The notes under the pieces were generated by a model. The model did no database searches. It was not told where the DNA came from and was given only the letters and a program-made list of their open reading frames with translations. Positions 36,001 through 48,700 of a DNA stretch of 64,000 bases are shown piece by piece. The position numbers and the translations under genes were made by a program. Source of the stretch: Argopecten irradians (Eukaryota; Mollusca; Bivalvia; Pectinida; Pectinidae); NCBI RefSeq assembly GCF_041381155.1, contig NC_091149.1, positions 9,626,609 to 9,690,608 of the forward strand. The letters run 5' to 3'. Numbering within the stretch: the stretch's first letter is position 1; the number at the start of each line of letters is the position of its first letter.

Positions 36001-36604
36001 CACAGCACCACTTATTTATACTGCATGTCTTGACGGAGTGGTGCGCCTGTGGGACGGCCGGAATGGTCAGTTTGTAAATCAGTGGTCTGGCCACACAGAT
36101 TCCATACTGGACTTTGATCTGTCCAAGTAAGTCAAATCAACTCAGTACTCATAAAGAATCAGTAAAAAAAAAGTATGAAATCAGCTTTAGTAGATTTGTG
36201 AAACAGGAACTAATACTTATGTATTTGTGTGCAAAATTAAATTTTTTTTAGTGTTAACTTTCCATGTAGACAAACTTTGCTCAGAGTTTGGTCAATAGAC
36301 TAGAAATTAAACGTAAAGATCCCAGGGGTGACTGCCAAATTTAATAACTTCGACCTTTATTCAAGCTCAAAGAGGTCACATATTACTGTACTTTTAAGTT
36401 CCGAAGGTTTATTGGAACTTGTTTCTTACATCATTCTTGTTTGAATGGTGACATGGTTGATGATAAAGTCTCCTACATCTAAAACATCCTTCAAGCATCC
36501 TTGAAATATTTTTTCTTTGTTTTTACAGGGATGGAGAAACCCTGGTTACTGTTTCCGATGACAAAACTGCTAGAGTTTTCTCCCTTCACACTCCTGACCG
36601 ATGA
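27038..36604 (+). CDS. AAMP: angio-associated migratory cell protein (WD40), 414 aa, eleven exons
   Basis: This is a WD-repeat beta-propeller protein. Family members are linked to cell migration and signalling, but the precise role is not settled. Exons are 27038-27158, 28690-28812, 29374-29493, 29960-30099, 30776-30920, 31190-31273, 31419-31534, 31890-31963, 33077-33167, 35972-36126 and 36529-36604. All are GT-AG with consistent phases, and the stop is TGA. An acidic N-terminus ([15 protein letters not shown], then [13 protein letters not shown]) precedes about eight WD repeats, seen as GHIWS, LVKVWK, EVWMWK, AIMVWD, TLSVWD and VVRLWD. The ending TPDR resembles that of vertebrate AAMP, and length is close to human (434 aa). 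Introns 8 and 9 end in arrays that copy their own splice acceptors. Confidence 0.93.
27556..27645 (+). mobile_element. tRNA-like SINE head
   Basis: TAGCTCAGTTGGTAGAGC matches a tRNA A box, and GGGTTCGAGCC 34 bp later matches a B box. The flanks do not pair into an acceptor stem and the anticodon arm is poor. A SINE or decayed tRNA copy in AAMP intron 1 is therefore more likely than a working tRNA gene. Confidence 0.55.
29009..29340. mobile_element. mariner-type MITE next to AAMP exon 3
   Basis: The left terminus TACTGTCAAACCTGTCTATA and the right terminus (reverse complement TTACAGTCCAACCTGTCTTA) are inverted repeats. The interior has three direct repeats of GTTATAAATGGCCATTTGG type with AGAAAGTGGTC. 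The element ends only 33 bp before exon 3 (29374). Confidence 0.7.
30132..30219. mobile_element. CCCCTGAA fold-back MITE, best copy
   Basis: AACTCATTCACCCCTGAAAA on the left is matched inverted by TTCAGGGGTAAATGAGTTAG on the right, around AAACTCTTCCAAATCAAACAC. It lies in AAMP intron 4, just after the donor at 30100. Confidence 0.85.
31044..31110 (+). mobile_element. SINE head fragment
   Basis: GGGTTAGTGGTTAAGGTGTT followed by ACCACTAGCCTTCCACCTC matches the TAGTGGTTAAG SINE head. The body is missing. It is in an AAMP intron. Confidence 0.5.
32069..33080 (+). repeat. 31-bp array carrying the AAMP intron 8 splice acceptor
   Basis: About 32 units of GATATGACACTGTGTTTCAG + ACAACTGACAT run to the end of the intron. 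The last unit is joined to exon 9: TGTGTTTCAG is the acceptor and ACAA starts the exon (ACAAATGTTAGC). Every unit therefore repeats the polypyrimidine-CAG plus the first exon bases. Acceptance at any upstream unit gives CAA CTG ACA TGA, an immediate stop. Confidence 0.95.
33425..35992 (+). repeat. 37-bp array carrying the AAMP intron 9 splice acceptor
   Basis: About 65 units, some truncated, are built from GCTGGTGTTGTCAGATTAAA + CTTATTGTGTATTTTAG. The intron's real acceptor is the last GTGTATTTTAG. Exon 10 begins GCTGGCGTTGTTAGATTAAA, differing from the GCTGGCG-type units at one base in the first 20. The unit length (37) rotates the frame, and a TAA appears within about three units. Confidence 0.97.
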
Positions 36605-36864
36605 AGCTATCATGGAATTTTGTGGAAATTTTGTCAACACAGAAAGTGATTTTATTGATGAACAATTCAATAATGTTGTTAATACTTTGATACAAAATCA
36701 TTATCAGTTTAGTATCATAATGACTACGCGGTATAACTTTTAAATGATTTTAAACTTGAGAGATTGACTTTCAAGATCTCTGAGCACAGCAATCCTAATA
36801 CATCAATTTGAAAAATGGTGGTTGTAATTCTAGGTATTAAAACTTGAAGACCTATCTAAAATAC

Positions 36865-36870
36865 AATAAA
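36865..36870 (+). promoter_or_regulatory. candidate polyadenylation signal, AAMP
   Basis: AATAAA lies about 260 bases after the AAMP stop. It is the first such hexamer noted and a plausible 3' end, though unconfirmed. Confidence 0.4.
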
Positions 36871-39800
36871 TTATATATTATACACAATCAAAGTTTTACA
36901 TTTTATTCTCTATATCACATTACGCGCCCATGAAATGAAATGAGTTTTCGTCTAATGTTATATTGCATGCTAATTTCACTGTAACGATATGTCACTTAAA
37001 CATTTGATATTTGAACATTGACAGTTAACTTGATGATTTAGTTCTCCAAAACCATATGTCAGCCTATAAGAGAGCCGAAATCTCAGGATCATATATTCCT
37101 GGTTTAAAATAGGGCGCCTTCAATCACCGCCATATTCAGTGACTTCGTGTTTTGTATGATTCTGAAAGAATCGCATCACGTGACTGACTTTCGAAACTAT
37201 CTGCATGTGGTGAGCCAGGTAACTAGCGTAAGCACATATGTGTTGGTTTACGTTTTCCTTCTGGCTAATATGAGCAAATCATGCTGGTATATGTCCACAG
37301 AGCGAGTATTTCAAACATCTTATTCACATATTGCCGTAAAATATTGTGTGTATCAAATATTGTAATGTGCGAGCATTATTTTCTTTGTAGATCTAGTCTG
37401 CTGAGGTCGACCACATGTTTTACTTATGAAATATTTTTGACATTTTCTCTTGGGATCACAACTCTCGGGTTACTTCGAGATTGTTGCGACAATGTTTGGA
37501 AGAGTTCAGAATGATTCGGCATCTTTCGAGCCTATTTTTCACGTGTACATGTTGAAAAGATTTTTTACTTGCATAATTAAAAATACTTCCAGTGCTGCAA
37601 CTTTATAAAAAGTGGTAAAATTAGAAAATTTAAACCACAGACAGACGGAGAAAAATATGTGTAACACTTACAGTTTTAACTATGACAAAAAGAGCAAAAG
37701 TTATAGACCATACAACTTTAACTTATCAGAAATTATATCACTTCATAGAACACCACAGCTATATAGTTATTCCTTGTAACTCCAGTGAAGATGTCGAACA
37801 TAAAATTATTCTCTTAGTACAAAATAAAAACCAACAACAATTTCCGAATGGAGATAAAAATCCGTTTTATTTACAAATCCAACAAGGTAGATTATTATTG
37901 TAATTATAGTGAAAATTGTACAAGTGGAAAAAAAATGACAGATAATTTCACCTCTGTCAAAACAACACAGTTATGAATAATTTGTATAATAGATAGGAGT
38001 GACCACTGTCCACTTGTCCACTAGGTAGTAGTGGACACATGATGGTCTGGCTACTAGGAAACGGTCATCGACAGCTGTACGAGGCTACCATGATGCCTCC
38101 CATGAAGTGGCATGGCCAGTCAGAACGGATCACTATTGATGGTTATTTTGGTATAGCACTGCCTCGGTTCAACGGTTAGATGGTATACTGATCCGTTCTG
38201 AATGGTCATACCATGTAATGGTACAACACCAAAAGTCAACCAGGGAGGTTTAAGATATCTATTCCTGACTGGCTGGTGCCATTAAGCAGGAATTGTGTGT
38301 GAAATCGATGACGTCGGTGAGGAAGGGACCAAGATTGGTCCTTATAACAAAGTTTTGGTAACCACCAGCAAGGCAGTGTTAATGGAGGGCTCTCAAATTC
38401 AAAATGAAACACAGGGTGCAGAATCAAGATTTATCACATGCGAACAGTATTTAAACAAAAGGTCGTCTATTTCACTCATTCATTTGTACATAGACTGAAA
38501 CATCACTCTGACCAAGAGATTAGTGAAGGGCTAATTCCCACCCTATACAAAATATCTGTTGTCAAAAAAACTCAAGATACATGTCAGAAATTTCACATTA
38601 GAATTATCCAGTGTTCTGAACAAAGGTCGAGTCAACTGTAAAATATTTCAATTACACAACCAAAATTTTGCATCTTTCCCATGAATTAAAAAAACAACAA
38701 CCTGTATTGACAGTAAACTGTGAAATTTCAAATCCAACCAATTATACTTATTAACATTTTTCTAAAACACATGGTTATTCAGCAAATTTTTTTTTCATTA
38801 AGAAATTGATTTGAAACAAAACATGTTCCTGCTAAAAGTTCGTACATGCAAAATAATAACATATCAATACAAGTGTTTTGTGCATGCATGTACAATCTGA
38901 ATCCATTCACAACTTTCCTTACGACAACTTACTATCCATATAATAGATGTAACACCAGATAACAGGAAACAAATACACACAGCGATGTCTGATCACTGAT
39001 TGGTATTTCTGCTGGTGACCTCACCGAAACAGTGTATACCGTATAATAGCTATATCATTTGCGAAAGACTAACAGATTTTTTATTATTATAATAAAAATC
39101 ACAAATCTCTTCTCATCTCAACATATCATCATAGAAAATAACACAAAAATCTCAAATCATGATAATAAATATGTGTATCCATTTCCCAGTAAAACAAATA
39201 TGTGTAGCATTAAATCTCAAAAAGGTGAACCAATTGCGTAAATAGGTGCCCTCTTTGTATCCGACACAATCTAAAACGTGTCGCCAAAGAGTACGAGATT
39301 CTGTTTCTCGGTAAACAGTACGAGATTCTGTCGCTGTACAGTAAATATCACCATACAAGGACTTGATATTCACATCATAATAACTATCGAACTGACACAC
39401 TTGAGGCTAGTATGGAAGATCTACATTATATTCATAAATACTCATGAGCAAAATGGAAATGGATCAGCCAAACCGGTGCTCTTGGACAAGGGACGATCAT
39501 ATTTAGTTGATTTTCACACAATGGCTTGCATTGACGTTTGGTGGGATGAAAGGAAGAAAAGTTAAATAAAATGTAAAAGACTGAACATCTTAACTTTTCA
39601 GACATTAAAAATCAAATATATTTTTTAGGACCGGGTAATAAATTGTAACATTAATACCTTATTGTTCAAAGCTATTTAATATTTTGCTAAACCCTATACC
39701 TATACCCCTGGGTACAGAAGTCATGTTTGCAAATTATTTGTACCATGTGGACATGAGTCTTATTTACAAACACCAAAGTGTCTACAAGAGACACTGATCT

Positions 39801-42795
39801 TGTTTTGTCCTAGGGTGTAGAGATTTCCCACCGATTATCTGCCCCTGGGAGACAGCCTGTGATCACAGATTCTTTCCCCAGAGTCGTGAGCATTTTCAAC
39901 CCCCTTGGAACAGGAGATAATTATCTGCCAGCGGGTATTCCATAACAAGTGTAACAGGCAGAAACATTCTGAACATTTATGTATAATTTTGTCCTAGTGA
40001 TGTCAATATTGGGTCCAATATAAGAAATACAAATATTGTATGTTTTACTACCTTACTTTAAAGTCTTTGGGCAGAAACTACAACTTGCACAAAATGGCTG
40101 CCCGTATAAAAAAAATTGTAACGGAAGACACGTTCCATTGAGATGTTCGTGTTCAGAAATGGTTGCTAGTCTAGTCTAGAGAAAGTTTAAATGTGTTGAT
40201 TGGTGACAAGATCTGTGAATGTCTAGAAAATGAATGTATATCATTGAAGTAAATACACAGGCGTAACACCTATTGGACAGAGCAAACATGCAACTTATTT
40301 TTGATTCTCTCATTTAATATTTAATCATAACATGAAAAAAGTGTCTTCGAATAACATTCATTGGAAAGGAGGGGGTTAGGGTTATTATTGTGCGCAAGTT
40401 TGAAAAGATAAGAAATGTCAACTTATTCACACCTGAAATTTCATATTGAACTGTTCCCAACTTTGAATAAGAAGAGTTCAAATGGATTGAGGGGTGGATG
40501 AGTTAATAATGATAAGACTTAACAAAACCAGTTCATATTGGTAAAACAAGGATGATAGCTTTATACCAAATATAGTACTGCACATTCACATTCATACCGA
40601 CATATTTACATTTGCTAATTTCAAAGCAAAACCTTACGTGGAAAAAAGAGAAAAAGTCTATTTTAAACTATCCCTGTTTTGCTTTCATAGATGATATATT
40701 GGGAATTGCATTTGACATTTTGACTAAATGCTTTTGACAATAAAGCTAACCTTGATGACTAAGCATTTATGAAAATATGGACATTGTATGATAGAAACAA
40801 ATCAATTCCTTTAAAATGCAAGAATCACTAAATTCAAGTAATAATTCTGTGAAATATCCTGGCTAAATCATAAAGTGACAATAACACTAAAAAATGAAGT
40901 GGGTTTTTCTTTTCGAAAAAGGGGAATAAAGAGCTAAAATGAACGTGTGATGAACTAGAATATAGATCTGTCGATAAGACTGACTTGGAGAGGCACATTA
41001 CCGTGGTAACAACACTGTACAAAGGACACGTTTGATTTGTATCTTTATTGTTCTGGGCGAGATGATTGGGTTATAGTCTTATAAAATATTACATCTTGTA
41101 TAATGATGACAATAACATCTTAGAAGTCAATGAATGCCCAATTGATAAGTAAAAATAATGCTTTCAGATGCCAGCATGAAATTATGAAAATTGACCATGA
41201 AAATAATTCATACTATATTGCTTCCGTTGAATGCTTCTTCAACGACAAACTTAGGAATCGAAACACAATAATCTGATGTAAGGTGAAACATCTTAAGATT
41301 CTAGTGTCTGTTGAACACTTGGAGGATTATTAATGGGTTTAGTCGTTTGAAGACAATAAAGCGGTCCAATCAGGATCAATGCTTTGTCAAACATTCTAGA
41401 AACAAACTATTCAATCCGTCTACAAATCCATTGGGTAAGGTAACTTGAATACAGGTAATAAGGTCAAATATTTATAAAGACAACCAATTCAATCCCATAG
41501 CGATTTGACTGGGTTCAATAATTTAGAAACAGTTAGACTTCATATGATGTATGAAACTTACAAAGAAAACGAAGGACAAAAAGAAATATGTATTAATCCT
41601 TAAAGACAGACAAGATGAGCAACAAGATCCGCGGCCGACTGCCCTAGGAGAGAGAGATTTCACGAGTGATTCATACATTCATCAAACAAAAAGTAATGGT
41701 TTTGAGTGGCATTTCAATGAGATTTCTGGAGAGGCTAGAAAACAGTTTCCTAGAATGTTTAAGGTAACAATTTCAGAGATTGTCTCATTTTTGTAGAAGT
41801 TTAGTGGTCTAATAATTCACGAGAATAAAAAGGTAAGAATGGCGTTGATAGAGGTGAATTCTGAAGGGTATTAAAAGTCGGTATTTAATATTATAATGAA
41901 GATTGATAAAAAAAAGTCAACAGAATAATAATTTTGGGTGGTGTTCGGAGAAGACAAATGCTTTAAGAGGTTCTTGTAGGGGGTCGTCGAGGAGATAAAA
42001 CAAACAATCATGTTGAGCAATAGCACAATGGCTCAGCCATTTCACAACAGAGGTCAATCATCATGTATGAACAATCGTGTAGCACATTTACACAGGTAAT
42101 CATTGATACAAAGGGAATGATGCACGGGACCGCACGGTAAACAGAGTACACAACCCAAAGTCTCAGAAGGCAAACTCGCATGCTCCCTACAATGATTAAT
42201 AGTTCACTAATGCTTTCTATGGGTAGAGTTTTGTTCCATTAGTTTATCAAAAATAAGGAATATTGTCGATAGAGAAGAATCCATTTTAAACTTTTCAGTA
42301 TATTTGGTAATTTGATAAAGGCAGTAATAGGTTAGCAATTAATCCAGTTGGATTAAAAAATTGCTAAAATGACATGAGGGTTTATCTCTACATTTTAGAC
42401 AATCCTCAGCCATAAAAAAAAAAGAAAGAAGAAAAACATTTGATTTTCATTTTTTCAGTCACACAAATGATGATGATCCATACGACATACATCACATCTT
42501 TCCATCAGTTAAACCCTTAATGTTTGGACAACTTTAGAAAACAAAAACTTTCAACTGAAAAAAGTTGTAGGGGTCAAAGATTGTAAGTCATGATTCACAA
42601 AATTGTTTTCATCGTCATCACCAATTGCACTAGTATTTTGTAATTGATTTTATCGTTTCATAATTATACTACATTCAGGGATGTAAATCGAAAAGAAAAA
42701 ACAAAACAAAAATAACACACAATTTGTTAGTAGTGGCTGAACGCAATCCCACTGACAGTGCTTGACCCCATGTGAACTATTGACCCCTGTTTGAA
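36871..42795. other. spacer and probable CACNB 3' UTR, no gene recognised
   Basis: Nearly 6 kb lies between the convergent ends of AAMP (plus) and CACNB (minus). Open frames such as 37682-37903, 38295-38498, 39278-39565 and 41551-41796 show no domain I recognise and no flanking exons. Part is likely the CACNB 3' UTR. One fold-back MITE lies at 40419-40506. Confidence 0.5.
40419..40506. mobile_element. CCCCTGAA fold-back MITE, diverged
   Basis: CAACTTATTCACACCTGAAA on the left and GATTGAGGGGTGGATGAGTT on the right retain the family's inverted ends. The core has diverged. Confidence 0.6.
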
Positions 42796-45700
42796 CTATA
42801 TATCAATACTGGCTTGTTTAATTTGTTGTGGATAACTGGAGTTTCTAGGAGTAGAGCCATATTTACTGTCTATTGTGTCACGTTCCCGACCGTATGGACG
42901 AGACCCATGATCTCCTCGTCGGTGATCATAACCACGTGTCTCCCGGTCACCGTGACCTACATAGTCCCTTCGTCTATCAGCCTTTTCATAACCACTATCG
43001 CGATCATAGTCAGCAGATCCGTGATCATGATCATGATGAAGCTTGTCATGTGACGGGCTGACACCATGATCGTGAGAATGTCTATCACGCCCTCCACCGT
43101 GATCATACGAATCATGATGACCTCCACGTGGGTGTCGGTCTGGCGAATCCCTGCGGTCCATACTGTGTGGCCTGTTAGTCATGTGAGCCGGCAGTGTGTT
43201 GTGACGTGACAGTGGGTTGGGCGATGGAGGACCCTGTCCGTGTTGCCGTGGCGACTGAGGCGTGTTGTTCGGAGGATGAGTTGCCCTCCAATAACCTTCT
43301 AGATATTCAGCCAAATGTTCACAGGCATCCTCTAGTTGGTTCTCATCCAATACAACATCAAACATTTCCTACAACAGTTGTTAGCATTGGTTATCAATAC
43401 GATGGGAGATACATAGAGGAGATATTCAGAATTTTAGGCAAAGAAATGCAAAATATTTAAAAAGATAAAACATACACAAATGTCTTGAGAATTTTATAAA
43501 TTTTGTATAAGGCCAAACATCTCAGTGAATTGCTTTGTATTTGGCCAAACATTTCAGTGAATTACTTTGTATTTGGCCAAACATTTCAGTGAATTGCTGT
43601 GTATTTGGCCAAACATTTCAGTGAATTGCTTGTATTTGGCCAAACATTTCAGTGAATTGCTGTGTATTTGGCCAAACATTTCAGTGAATTGCTGTGTATT
43701 TGGCCAAACATTTCAGTGAATTGCTGTGTATTTCGCCAAACATTTCGGTGAATTGTGGCCAAACATTTCAGTGAACTGCTGTGTATTTGGCAAAACATTT
43801 CAGTGAATTGCTTTGTATTTGCCCAAACATTTCAGTGAATTGCTGTGTATTTGGCCAAACATTTCAGTGAATTGCTGTGTATTTGGCCAAACATTTCAGT
43901 GAATTGCTGTGTATTTGGCCAAACATTTCAGTGAATTGCTGTGTATTAGGCCAAACATTTCAGTGAATCGCTGTGTATTTGGCCAAACATTTCAGTGAAT
44001 TGTGGCCAAACATTTCAGTGAATTGTGGCCAAACATTTCAGTGAATTGCTGTGTATTTGGCCAAACATTTCAGTGAATTGCCATGTATATTTTCAATTTA
44101 AACTTGAGAAAGACCTACTCAGTGATCAAGATAGCAACCTCTCACTTATGTAACTATCTTCTATTCAGTCTCAAAATTGACCAAACCAATAGAATTGACA
44201 CAGACAATGGATAAGTTGATGATGATATGTTTGTTATGGTTTAATCAGGTAATTTTTGTGGGAGACAAAATTTTACACTTTCGATGGGATTTGATTTCGT
44301 AGGCAGACATATACACAGCGTTTATGTTTTTCGCATTGTCACTGTGACTGCAATTTTAAAGCTTCATGTATCACCTTGGATAAAACAGCCAATTATATTG
44401 AGCATGATTAAAAACATTATTTGAACAATTTGAAAATATCTAATCTTCTATCTAACTAAGCTAATACTATACTGCTAAAGGGACAATTCAGAGTACATTA
44501 AAACTTGCACATATTTCGGAAACAAACCAGTTCTAATGGAAATTAGATTAGTTGGTTTTACTGTGATATGGCAGAAAAGCCCACTGCAGTCAAATATATG
44601 TGAAATGTTCTATCGCCATTACACATAGCCTTGTATGTCGAACCCTGACCCTTGTCTGTGTAGTAAGGATTTTTTTTATCTAGAACTACTCAAATTGCTC
44701 TCACAGTTGTGTTAACATTATAAGATGCATGCTCTTGTCTAAAAATAATTTCATCAACTACTCAGCGGTTATGTATTGCATTTGTTTAACGAGCATGACT
44801 TTGACTCGGGTGTGGGTACAGCCTACATGTTGCACCTGCTTAATCGTATTGATCAACGATTTGGAATTTCAATGATATCAATCAAAATACTTAACAATGT
44901 TGTTGTTTTTGTCAATCTTTCTTGTCATATGTTTCATAAGGAATGTAGAACAATACATTTATGTCATATTTTGCTTTGTGGTTATGTAACAAATTTGCCT
45001 CAATGAATTGTTCCTTTAAGAAATGTTTTGTAATAATTATGATCGATATAAAAATATGTCTGGTTTTCTATCTAATCTAATACTATACTGTAAAAAAGTT
45101 TTGTAGTGTATGTTCATGTACATGTATGTCCTTTAAATTGCTCAAATTCTGAGGGGATATATTTCAATTACTTTGGGTCAAAAAACGAAAACCATGAAAA
45201 ATAAACCTAAAGAAATAAATTAATCTAACTGTAGCAATACATGGGTTTTCAGATCCTAAAATGATGTGGGTAAAGTACAATTGACCATCAATTAGTTCCA
45301 CCCTCTAGTGATTGCAAAGTTATCTTTTTCTGCAAATTTGTAACATCACAATTACTGTAAGGTCAAGATTATTTGACGGTCAATTGTACTTAACCCATGT
45401 CGTTTTGTGGTCTCGAAACTGACATATTAGAACCATTATTTCTGTACCTGGCTACACTGGTTCAGTTTATCTGCTGCCACAAGCTGAACATTCATATTCC
45501 GGCTCTGGGACTTCCCTCGAGATTTGATTAATCGCTGTAGTACCTACAACAGATTCAGAAAAAATAATACATCATTCAAGATATTAAAAGTATTTACTTT
45601 TTGCTTTTGTCCTTTTGGCCACAAAATCCACCCCCACAGTTTTTTAGTGCACATCCTTGAACAAACTATATATTTCCACAGAGATTCACTTTTAGTAATA

Positions 45701-48700
45701 CCATACTAATTTTTATTCTCAGTAGATATTAAAATTTGTTCAAGATTGCACTCTTTTGTTTCTAAAAGAACTAAAACTGTAAGCCAATGGCTAACTAGTA
45801 CTCTCCAAAAATATATTTCCATGGTAACTGAAGCATGTGATGTGTCAAATGAAAGGCATTCATGTGTGACAACAATTGTCCAAGTTTGGACAAAATTGAC
45901 CCATACAAAAATTAGTTAATGGCCGACTTACAAAACCTGATAACTATAATTTTTAGGGAAAAAAATTTGCCTGCATATACAGTCAAACCTCGATGATTCG
46001 AACTCCGATGAATCAAATTCCTCGCTGTATCGAACTTTTTTTTTCTGGTCCCGAATTTCTTCACTATATAACATTACTAACTAACCATGTATGAATCGAA
46101 GTTTTTATGAATCGAAGTTCTCGACATATCAAACTTTTTTAATGGGCCATTTGTTATAGAACCATAGGTAACTGACACTCGATAATTCGAATAAAAATTT
46201 ACCTGTACAGATCAGGTGTTCGCCGATACCCCGCGGCATGCTGTCACACCTAGCTGTCTCGCGACGCCTTCGCCGGACAATAGGGATTATGACAGCTTGT
46301 GTTGCTTGCTTGATATCATCAAGATAATAAATATCACTGATCAGGCGATACCCGGTGCTTTGTGTTTACAAGCTGCGTTATTAAATCATCAGTACAGCAA
46401 AGAAAAAGTTAGTCGTTTTTGATGTTCGCCTTCGCCATTGGTAGCAGTTTGTAGAATATTTACGGAACGGTAAATAGCGAGCCACATTATTAGTAACTCA
46501 TACTAAAAACTGTTACATTGCAAAACTTTGGCATAAATACTGGAGCAAATCGATCATTCTAAATCGAAGTATTTTGTAGGTGTTGTAGCGCTTTCGGTTC
46601 CTCCTTTTTAGTTTCGTTTTTACAACGTGTTTTCGTTTTTATATTCATTCCGTAATATTAACCATCGCTTAAATAGTCACCAAACGAACACTTGTACATG
46701 GGTTAGGCCTAGTACACGTAAGTCTTGTTTATAATATACATATGTATTGCTAACGATAGCAATACATGTGATTAATTGCATACTTCGTTTTTATTTTGTT
46801 TTGCTTGTGGTAAATACAATGATTATAAAGTTTACGGAACGGAGATGACATGTACACAACTACCACAGTTGGTCATGGTAAAAAAAACAACATCGGTCTA
46901 ATTTCAACCACGAATAATTCGAAGTCTCGATGTTTCGAAGTTTTTCTAACGGTCCCTTGAACTTCGATACATCGAGGTTTGCATATCTTTACATGGCCCC
47001 TAACATTGCTGCCATGTTTCATAAAAATTGACTGAGTAGTTCCCAAGTTGTCAAAGTTTCAAATATGCTAAGTTTATGTACATTTTGGATTGCTACAATG
47101 GGAATCAGAGTTTCAACTGAATCAGACATGAAAGAGATAAAAAGATTCAAATGCAATAACTTAATATAAAACAATTGATTTTAAAAGTTGATGGATATAG
47201 GGGCCAAAACTGCTTAATTTGTAGTATATAATATATGAAGTACTTTCAATTTCACTCATTCACCCCTGAACTTTCATAATGGACTGATCTAGTCTTTGAT
47301 TTAGAAGAGTCTAAATGTGTCCTCAGGGGGTGAAGGAGGTAAATCAGGGTTTGACATTGTCTGGATTATTACCTTTGGTGATGCAATTTTGACATAAACA
47401 ATAACAGGAGCTAGAGACGTCTTGGTGAGTTGAGAAGGATGGTTTATAGTGTCGCAGTCCAGCACAACCAGTTGAAGTGACCGCGCCAGGTCAAATATCC
47501 GCTCTATTTGAAACTGCACCTCACCTGTAGTTCACGGAAAAGAAATCATATTGTATAATTATATATCAACTTCACAACAGAAGACCTTCCAGGCGGATTG
47601 ATTTCTGTATATCTATTCTCAAGCAAAGCTCAAGTGACCATGAATTTGTTATATGTTTTACTGTAGCAGTAGTGTGAAGGTCATACTGCTTTGTTTTACT
47701 GTGTCAACATTCACAGTTTAAATGTGATGAAAAAGTATGAGAGAGATGGGCTTAAGAAATCCCAATGTATGGTAGTTGTTGAGGTCATCTGAAAATGACC
47801 TCTTACTGGCCACGTAGGGATTTTCAAGAATGTGTATACTGTAACTCAACTTATTTAAGCGGGCGATTAGAATTCGTGAAAATAAGTAGTTGCAAAAAAA
47901 TTCAACAAGAACTATATACAGATAAGTATTTTATCTTTAATTCATGACATTAAATGCCACAAAAAAGTTCTTAGGTATATGTTTTATTTATTGAATTTAT
48001 ATGTCCTATGAACAGCCAGAGCCATGTAAGGATGACCTCCCATGTATGCGGTATGAATTGTGTGGTGCTTGTTTTGGGAGACTGCGGTATATTCATATTA
48101 GTATGCAAAATTAAGTTGCTGTGAAAATAATGAAGATGGTGTCAATTTGATTTCCAAGGGACAGGACTAAATATTTTCTTATAGTCCCGAGATAAACATT
48201 CAATTTGGACGACAAAAGCTACAATTTACTTACTGATACCAGGAGTTTTTGGTGAGAGCATCCGGTTGCCTGGCTTATTATAAGGGTGGCGCTTAGCTAA
48301 TGATATATCTGCAGCAACCTGTGTAATTATAATTCTGAAACAAACAGAACATGTATGTTAGTCATGTACTGACAATCAAAATACATAAATATGAATGAAA
48401 ACACTATCAGATTTGTCGGATTTTTTCCCCTTTAAGTGTGTTTATTTTATTCTACGAGAGCCACTGTAGCCAAGAAATTAAATAAGTGACGTTTCACCTC
48501 AAGCTCTTCACCTAACACTTCCAAGTTTGAATCTAAATTGTCATGGTTTGACGTTTTTTTGTTATTTTTTCCCACCGAGATACATCGGGTTTTTCTCAAA
48601 ACCTTTGGCTTATTTATTTATTTTACAATGATTTTCTCTAACTTCTAAATGGACATAAAAGAAGAATAAAATGCTAACAAGACAGAATGGGCTAAAGAGA

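Noticed and set aside
39278..39565. 95-aa plus-strand frame ending DFHTMACIDVWWDERKKS
   Set aside because: It is slightly protein-like in its last third, but there is no recognisable family, exon signal or neighbour.
46216..46422. 68-aa frame inside the pogo-like element
   Set aside because: It could be a transposase remnant, but no DDE or CENP-B-type motif is visible, so it is not called.
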